From the NCBI GenBank assembly GCA_948567375.1, contig OX419755.1:75104931-75168930 (forward strand): DNA of 64,000 nucleotides, read 5' to 3'. Under the pieces are notes generated by a model that was given only the letters and a program-made list of their open reading frames with translations, had not been told where the DNA came from and did no database searches. Position 1 is the first letter of the stretch, and each line of letters opens with the position of its first letter. The position numbers were made by a program, and so were the translations under genes. Positions 56,306-64,000 of this stretch are shown here, piece by piece. The DNA comes from Lunularia cruciata. Its lineage: Eukaryota; Streptophyta; Marchantiopsida; Lunulariales; Lunulariaceae.

Positions 56306-57714
56306 AAATTTCCTTGTTTATATATACTCTTGATCTACATTATGATACTTTCAAATGAGTGACTTACCTTTGGGTTGTGAAGTGAAGTAACAATCAAGTG
56401 CGGTTGGTTGGGGAATTTCTTTCCTTTTGCCTTGGTCAATATGTTCAATCCCATGTAGAAATGGGTGGCAAATGGTGCAAGATAGGTAACCCTAGTATCT
56501 TCTTCCAACTCTTTGAACAAGCTACTAGTTTGCACTAAAACATATGAGCTTTTTCATTGGTTATCCTTGGTACATATATTCAAAGAAACTGGCTTGGCTA
56601 TTGTTCAAATAAGCCATTCTCTTTGGTTTGAACAACTTCATAATTGCTTCCACTATTGCTCTTTTAGTAGGATCCTTATAACTTCCCATCCTCCATCCCT
56701 TGTTGGTCCTTGGCTCACTAAAGGAGGTAGTGAGTACATTGAATAGCATAGCATTTGGGGCAATGTTCTATGTGTTGTATCATTGCACTTGGCTACAAAA
56801 TTTTTGGGCCAAGAACATTCCTAACAATTCTCTTTTGTCCATGCAAATAGATTTCCTCATAGGTTTCTTGGCTCCTTCTCCTCCCAATGTCTCATTTCTT
56901 GGATAAGAAAGACATTTCTCAATTCCCAATTTCAAAGCAAGAAAGCAAGGTGCTTGCTTTGTATTAAAATTGTTCTACAATACACTACCCACTTGTTGAT
57001 GGCTAAGGCACAAAGGATAACTTCATGAACTCTCCTCCTTTACTTAGGTGTGAAAACCATGTTTCTTATCAAATTTAACCTAGGTACAAAGGTAAAGACT
57101 GGAAAATTATTATAAAGGTTGTAAAGTACTATGAAGAATTGCTAAGATTTAAATTTTTTGAGCTCACTTTGGACCTAAGACTAAAATCAACAAAAAAAAG
57201 GGAAATTGATTAATTTACACTTGATTTTATAGCCATATTTTTCAGTCATAATTTTTCAATGGCCAAATAAATAGTGAACCATCATTATTTGCACATGCCT
57301 CTCCTTGAATGCAAATGGTCTTTGGTGGCTATTCTTTATCCAAGTGGTTGCACATTCAAATTGATATCTGTCCTTTGGATTATAAGTCTTTGGGGTAGAA
57401 GGTTTTTCTAGGTGAAGGTCTTTTAGGCAAAAAGTCTTGGGTTCCAAAGGTCTCCAAATCCAAAGGTCCTTTGTTTGTATGTTCTTTGTTGCCAACCACT
57501 CTTTGGACTTATTTCCTTTGGAATTATTCCTTAAGAGGGCCTTTGGCTTGCTCTTTTCTCTTTGTACCTTTGCATGAATAGACACAATTCCAAAAGGAAA
57601 ATAAAATTCAACTAAGATGTCTTACTTCGTAAAGAAGAAATTATTCTACACATTCTTTACAAAAAGAGTGAAATTAATAAAAATAATAATTTTTGGAAAA
57701 ATATGAGCACCACA
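56306..57714 (-). mobile_element. X4/5 unit, 5' part (minus strand)
   Basis: The unit begins on the minus strand at 57,714 with TGTGGTGCTCATATTTTTCC, close to the start of X1 (TGTGGTACCTATATTTTTT). It carries an untranslated zone with many CAAAGG words and then the X conserved domain (56,335-56,749, with WRMGSYKDPTKRAIVEAIM and YLAPFATHFYMGLNILTKA). The C-terminal half is at 27,361-29,562 beyond E3. The two parts add up to about 3.6 kb. The base before 57,714 on the minus strand ends a purine-rich gypsy tail. Confidence 0.75.
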
Positions 57715-59429
57715 TACCCCCCTCCTCACATGTAAGCATCCCCACAAACACAAGGATAGTCCTCCACTCCGTAATATCTTTGTACATGCAACCATTCACT
57801 TGGATGGCTAACAAATTCCCTTCTAAAGTTGCTAGTTGTAAAGGCCTATTGTCATACATGTGCACTATTCTATATGGTCCTATCCATTTGAGATGTAACT
57901 TCCCAAGGAAGAGTTTTTGTTGAGAATATTACTAACTCTCCTTCTATAACCATTACCCATTTGATGTTCTTATCATGGTGTTCCTTCCTTTGGAGTTGAT
58001 TCTCCTTTGTATGCTAATGTGATTCATCTTGTTTTTTCATCTAGCAATATTAGCTATTATATTCAAAGATCTTGACCCTCATCTTTGGATATTTGTAGAG
58101 GATCCTATAAGTGGGGATGTCAAACTTGATTGGCAAGATCAGATGTAAAACATATATTAAGAAGTATAGGATCTACTTTGTAGTGATCTTCTCAATGGTG
58201 TGGTAGGCCTACAATGCAACTGGAAAATTCATATCTAATTGTATGCATAATTGACCAATACCTTGTTCAATGTTGTACTTAAAAATAAAAAGATAAACTT
58301 ACTTGGTTAGCCTCTTCCTAGACCAAAAGGTAGAAGGAAGTTGTTTAGCCTTTAGATTTAGACTTGAAGGACTATAAAGAAGTTTTGCCTTTGGGTAAAG
58401 GCCCAAAGGTCTGGAATAGTAGTATAGACATTGATTTCAAAGACAACTCTAAAAGGTCTAAGTAGTGTATACTTTAGGTGCAGAACCAAAAGCTTGAGAA
58501 GTAGGTTAACCTTTGGGAGGCAGAACAAAAGGAGTGAAGGCTTAACCTGAAGGAAAGCCAAAGGTTGCAAAAGAAATTCACCTTTAGGGTTAGAACCAAA
58601 GGAAGGAAAGAAGGTATGAGGAACTAATGTGTATAACGTTTGGAGAAGTAGTTAGAAAAAGTAAGAGGTATGTGAAAACTCATGACATACTTGATAGCAT
58701 TAACGGTTAAACACTTGTAAGTCTTATCACCAAAAAAGTACAACGTACATGAGAAAATAGACCTAAAGATGAGCTGATGGCTCTTGGATAGAGTGATATA
58801 ATGATAGATGGTTAGTTGGCAGTCAAGATCATTGGAAATTAAAAAATGGGGATGACTCAATCATTCACACATTTGAAGTTCAGAGAATGGAGCATATTTG
58901 TAGATTGGCCTAGACTTGGGCCCATTTTCACTTTTACTTTCCAACAATGAGCTTAGTCAATAGGCAAACCTCAACATCAAGTGCAAAACTAGATTTGAAG
59001 GGAAGTTAGGCCCAAAGGCAAGGAATTGACACTTGTCTTTTTCAAGGTGCCCAACCAAAGGATGAGGGTACCAAGGCATAAAAGAGCAATACCTTTAAAC
59101 CTAAAATACTCAAAGGTCAATACCTTGGAAATGTATGCTAGGCAAGATTTCCTTGAAGCTAAAGAGTTGCCATCTTTTGTGTAGGATTGGCCCTATCCAT
59201 CCATAAAAACAAGGCAAGAGATCAAGGAGAGTAGTTTCAAAGACCATGATGGATTGTGAGGAAATCACTATTAGTGGAGACAAGAGCATTGGACTGAAGT
59301 ATTAGGACCATGTGTCTATATTGAGCATGAGCTATAATGAGATGTACAATTTCTAAATGCCAAAAAATTGGTGGACAAAGTGGCACATTTGTTTTATCGC
59401 CCAAAAAACTCAAAGAATGATTGGAGAGT
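57715..59429 (-). mobile_element. Gypsy fragment (Tat/Athila-like integrase tail), minus strand
   Basis: The minus strand ends in an integrase C-terminal segment (about 57,775-57,905) with GKLHLKWIGPYRI and NRPLQLATLEGNLLAIQVNG, as in non-chromovirus plant gypsies. A purine run GAGGAGGGGGGTA (57,715-57,727) follows and is immediately joined to the TG start of the X4/5 unit. This is the arrangement internal region - polypurine tract - LTR. The remainder up to 59,429 is decayed, rich in CAAAGG and CCTTTGG words, and truncated by X3. Confidence 0.65.
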
Positions 59430-61900
59430 TGTGGTGCTTGATTTTTCAGTTTTTATGTTAATATTATGGAGTTTAGTGCAAAATTCTTTGGCTTTAATGA
59501 GAAAAACATGAATTTTAGCCAAAATTTGCAGTTATGTACATAGAAGAGAGCAAGCCAAAGTCCTTTTTGATTCATGTAATGTACCTTCATTGGAATGTTA
59601 GAACTTTGGAGTAAACTTCAAAGGATTTTCATGTTAGATTGTGTAGATGTTTAAATCGTTTTGCCAAAAGAATGGTCAAAGAAGGAAGAACTAACATCTC
59701 TATGCAATTCTCACATGAGACTACCAATGGGTGAATAAAAAATGACAAACAATGAGCAAGGTTATAAAATAGAAGGAAATTTGGTGGTAGAATTTATCAT
59801 TGTGAAGGAGACATGTCAGTTCTTTAGTGCATTTGTAATTGAGTAGTTGGTGATGTTGTTTCTTATATTCTTCAGTCAGAATGTTGAAGAAAGGAGGATG
59901 ACGGAAGTTGATAGGGTGGAACATTCAAAGTTCCCAAGTTGATAAGTAGGAGATGGAAGCAAGGCATGCCAAATTGATAGAATTATAGCTCAAGTTCTTT
60001 CTTTGGAATTGGGAGTTAATTTCCCTTGGATTTTTCATGAAATGATTGATGGTGGTACGGATGGTAGTGAGAACCATTGAGGTAATTAGAAAGCTTGGGA
60101 CCAGATTGATTGGGCTATGGTATTGGGAGCAGAAGGTGGGGATCTAATAGGTTTAACCTTTGACTATAAGTTTGGGCCAAAGGATGAGATAGATGAAATC
60201 AAGGTAGCCTTCTTTGAAGAACAATTAGGGAATGGGTACTGTGTGGGATCCTACCAAGATCCTATTAAGAGGAATATTCTCAGCTAAATAACTTGCCTAT
60301 TCAAGAGAGAACAACCTACATTAGTGTCACTCTAGCAATTTTCTTTGACCATCTATTTCTTGGAGGTATACACACATATGTGCAAAAGATGGTATGGGAC
60401 TTAGATAGGGACTTATGGCTACACTACATTAAATTTTTTGCTATGCATACATATTTTGGGCTGAAACTACTTTCAAGAGAGGACTGCTAGAATTTTCTCA
60501 GTCACTTTTATTTGGACAAAGTCCTATATGGAGATCTAGACAACATTCGCTTCATGGAGCAAATTCAAGCAAGTGCTAAGTATTTTAATTGACAAGAGAG
60601 TTGGTAGTAGTAGAATGTGAGTGGACCAAGAAGAATTTGAAGTGAGCACTTTCTCCACCCCATGCAACAAATCTTTAGCCTAAGTTGTGAAACAACCTTG
60701 TTAAGAACCTAAAGAGCCCACTGAAGTTTCCTTGGAGCATGATGTCACTATGGGGTATCAAGTTAAAAATACCATCAAGGAGGATGAGTTAACTTGTGGG
60801 CATCAAGATCAAAGACTGATTTGGGAGAAGATGAAGATAATGATGATGTATAATTGGTACCTAGAGTTAAAGATGCAACAGACAAGTCTATTCATGTTGA
60901 ATTCAAACCTATGTGAGATGAGATAAAAGTGTCCAGAAAGGGTCTTTGAAGTCAAAATAAAGCCAAGAATAGAACCCAAATTAGCTTAAGTTTTTTTAAC
61001 CATAGCTTAAGGAATTAGAGATAAGACATCTCTATCATTGTGGGTTATGAGGCCTAATGTTAGTGATGAACAACAAGTTGATGGGCCTAAATTCATCATG
61101 GGCACTTTGTAGAATTTAGTGAGCTGCCTATAAACATTGTTGCCAATGTATATGGTTGACCATTCTAAAGTCAAAGATTGCACTTCACTTGTGAAGACAA
61201 TCTAAGCTAACAAAAATATTCTACTAGGGAAACTAAACAATGTTATGGTAAGTTAGAACAACTAAAATTACAACAAATTGCTGATGATGTGAGGATTGAA
61301 GCCTTGGTAGTGAAAGAGCCTAGTGCTCCTTGTTTTTCTTCTTATTTCCTACAAGCAATGCTTGAAACTTCATGTTTAATTTGTCTGATGAATCTTTGCA
61401 ATGAGATACTGAGTGTTTGGTATGATGGATCCCAAACATTTGTGACTTTGTGTGTTTGATCCTTGGTTGATTCTCTAGAAGTGATGCCTTGATAGATCTT
61501 AAGTGAATGCTTAAGTGAATGCATAATGCTTCTTAAGTGAATTGCTTCAAACTTTGAAGCAAAGTTCAAGAGTATACGACAAAGTAATGTCATAAGAAAT
61601 ACATGCCTTTTGAGCAAGGTGGAACATGTTCCAAGCAAAGAAACTTTGTAGGGAAGTAGACTCCTTTTTATTAAGCTAAATCATCATATTAAATTCTAAT
61701 TTGGATTTAGATTATAGAGACTATGATTTTTGATTTTTGATTTCTACTATATGCCTTGATGTTGTTGTGCTCTCTTGGGAGTGGATTTTGCCCAAGAGTT
61801 TTAAGATGTGATAGCAAGAACTACATTTGTGATTGGTATCTCCTTGTGGGAACAAACAATTACTTGTAGTTTTACTACAATTGTGTTGGTTTTGCATAAA
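59430..61900 (+). mobile_element. X3 unit, plus strand, internally shortened
   Basis: X3 starts TGTGGTGCTTGATTTTTCAG, matching the start of other X units, and ends near 61,900 (right border uncertain). The conserved domain is recognisable at about 60,240-60,490 (VQKMVWDLDRDLWLHYIKFF and MHTYFGLKLLSRED). The 3' zone near 61,420-61,500 shares TTTGTGTGTTTGATC and GATGCCTTGA with X2. At about 2.5 kb it has lost about a third of the usual length. The frame is heavily broken. Confidence 0.7.
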
Positions 61901-64000
61901 AAAATTAGCACAATTGTCAAGGATACATTCCTTGGGAGTAGAAGCATATGAAGTTTTTTGTACCTTTAGTTTGATGGAGCAATGAATATTTTTGAGAAAT
62001 TCCACCCAAGAAAAAACCACTTTTTTAGGCTAGACATATGTTTGCCACTAATTATGATCTTTTACACAAAGTAGAAGAACATAATCTAGAGAAGCTCAAG
62101 AGATTCTTAGAGAAGACAAGGAGAGAAAGATTGTGTTTGATACCGGGTTGCACTTCAATGGTTATCTAATGAGAAGAGGGAATTATGTTGGGAGAATCTC
62201 TTTGGTATCCCAAGAAGAATGCAAAGTCTCAATTCATCTTTCAACCATTTCACTTTTCAAAAGTGCACCTACATCTCCAACATCTTGAGAAAGAAAAGAC
62301 TACTTGAAACAACTCATTCAAGAAAGGACATCTTGAATTTTTACAAAAGAAGAATATCAGATACATTTTTAACCACATTTGTCAATCCATTTGACAAGAC
62401 TTAAAAGGGAGATACAAAGTATAGCCAAGGGAAATATTCAGTAACTTTGATATTGAAGCAAGACCGAGTTATCTTCAAAATTTGGAATTAAGGAAGGGAT
62501 TGCATATTTCTAGCTCAACTTGGTCTTTGAGAACAATAAACAAGGAAATCCAAGTCTAAAAAATCAAGAAGAAGAAAAGGAGAATCAATGGTATGATGAT
62601 GAAGCAGAAAAAATTCAAAACCAATTGAATGAACTTGTTCAATACTTTATCTTGCATTGGTTTTGACAAAGATTGCAACTTCAGCACCATTTACATGTAA
62701 ACTTTATAAAATATTCCAAGGACTAGATTAAGATGATGATCTAGATATCTTTATATAAGAATATGAGGCAATATATATTGCCAACAAAGCAAAGATGAAG
62801 ATTGTCTACAAAATTTTCCTTGCCTACTTTGGAAAAAAATGGTATACTCATGCTAGCAAAGAATCAAAAAGCATAACAAAATGGCCTCACCTTAGAGACT
62901 TATTCCTTGAATTTCTTTGTGAGTAGATAAAAAGGTGAATGTTTTTGTGTTGTTGAATAATTTGGAAAGAAGGCATAGCAAAAAAATTTGTGATATTTCT
63001 CCAAAGATACACAAGTCTACTCAATCTTATGTGTGATGATCATCCTAGTTATTCAAACACTCAAGCAATGCCTTGGTTTTGAGGATGATTACCTTCTAAC
63101 ATTCAAATCTTTGCAAAAGAACAATATGCATCCATGTTACAGAGAGTCTTCTGATCAGTGGAATTGTATGGAGAGCCCAAATAAACTCCTTGGGATGACA
63201 TTGGAAAGATGTGAGAGAGAACCATACAAAGAAATTCAAACATCAAAAGATCCAAAGTTCATCATCTTCATCCTCTTGAGAATCAAATTCTTCTTTGTCT
63301 TTGGAAGAAGATGAGAAAGATGGGTAGAGGCAAAAAAAAGTACAAAATCATAAACAATTTATGTGTTTCATCCAAGCAATCAATCAAATCGGATACTAAA
63401 TTGGAAGCTTTGATAAGAGATTTTGCAAATTTCAAAGTATAGATGATTGGTGCAAAGGAATGACGGCAACCTTTATCCTTTTCAAATCTAAAAATTTAGT
63501 GCACTACTTATGGGACACCTAGTCTTGCCAATGCTGAATTTTTAACCACACAACCTACATACCTTGTACAAAAAATGGATTGGGCATCTATGTGGGGATA
63601 ATCAACAATATTTTGTGGAGGAAGAAGAACCTATCTTTGTAGTTTAGGATGCACCTTTGATCTACTCTATTGTTTTCAATCCCCCATTACTTAGCTCCTA
63701 AGTATGCAAGTAATATACCCCCATAGAGAGTAGTGCCTCTCAGGCAAAATCAAAATCCAAGAGCATGTTACAATTGTGGATCTACAAGACTTTGGTCTCC
63801 AAATTGTCTAGAACCAAGGAAACAAATTGGTTATGTGTTCTTGTGCTCTTGAGTTGAAAGATGTTAGGACATGACATGTGGTTGCAAACTGCCCAAGCCC
63901 CTGAATCTGAAACCTCCTATGAGATATGGTCCTATAACTCTTCAAATAAAGGTAGATACAAATGTAAATTGTGTTACATAGAAAAATTAATAAAAGGATA
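61901..64000 (+). mobile_element. Gag-like region downstream of X3, runs off the window
   Basis: Decayed plus-strand sequence, Lys/Asn-rich, with a zinc-knuckle-like segment CYNCGSTRLWSPNCLEPR at 63,766-63,819, followed by a Pro-rich stretch. If X3 is a 5' LTR, this would be the gag of the same gypsy family, but no clear primer-binding site was found at 61,900. Calling it Gag is an inference from the knuckle and the position. Confidence 0.4.

Overview
The window looks like nuclear DNA of a land plant or a close streptophyte relative. Nearly all of it from about 6.65 kb onward is layered long-terminal-repeat retrotransposons of the Ty3/gypsy type: chromodomain-bearing chromoviruses, a Tat/Athila-like gypsy, and a family described below that carries a DNA methyltransferase. 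A bryophyte (moss-like) source is plausible, but nothing in the window proves it. No rRNA, tRNA gene, CRISPR array or confidently identifiable host gene was seen.

Layout. Positions 1-6,650 are the only part that looks like ordinary host sequence, with mixed composition, a few small repeats, a possible 3' end of a gene at the left edge and an unrecognised exon-like stretch near 5.45-6.17 kb. Positions 6,650-8,689 are unassigned. Positions 8,690-13,323 hold a minus-strand chromovirus (E1), cut at its gag end beside a 0.68-kb LTR of another family (T). From 14.3 to 25.8 kb lies a plus-strand chromovirus (E2). It is interrupted by a 3.79-kb TG...CA unit (X1, minus), which is itself interrupted by a second 3.79-kb copy in the opposite direction (X2, plus). 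The X units look like very long LTRs that carry their own coiled-coil reading frame.

From 27.4 to 57.7 kb there is one deep nest. An X unit (27.4-29.56 plus 56.3-57.7 kb) is interrupted by chromovirus E3 (29,563-56,300, target duplication TTTAC). E3 is interrupted by a minus-strand element G1 (32,923-53,925). G1 is interrupted by a plus-strand sister copy G2 (43,306-53,134, target duplication CATT), and separately by two T-family solo LTRs. From 57.7 to 64 kb lie a minus-strand gypsy fragment whose 3' end abuts the X unit, another X unit (plus), and a gag-like region.

The notable system is the G family. G1 and G2 are each about 9.8 kb once insertions are subtracted. They carry Gag with zinc knuckles, a retropepsin-like region, a DNMT3/DRM-like cytosine-5 methyltransferase domain with motifs I, IV, VI and IX/X, reverse transcriptase-RNase H, a DDE integrase and a C-terminal PHD finger. 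Their ends are also unusual: B (about 450 bp) - internal - A (106 bp) - 2 nt - B - A (106 bp). This is a split-direct-repeat layout, supported in both copies by 4-bp target duplications outside the outermost B and A. A retroelement with a DNA-methylation writer, a chromatin-reader finger and this end structure is the main candidate for a poorly described biological system. All retroelement copies here are fossils: G2 is the youngest and best kept, with roughly ten breaks in its coding region, and the others are much more decayed.
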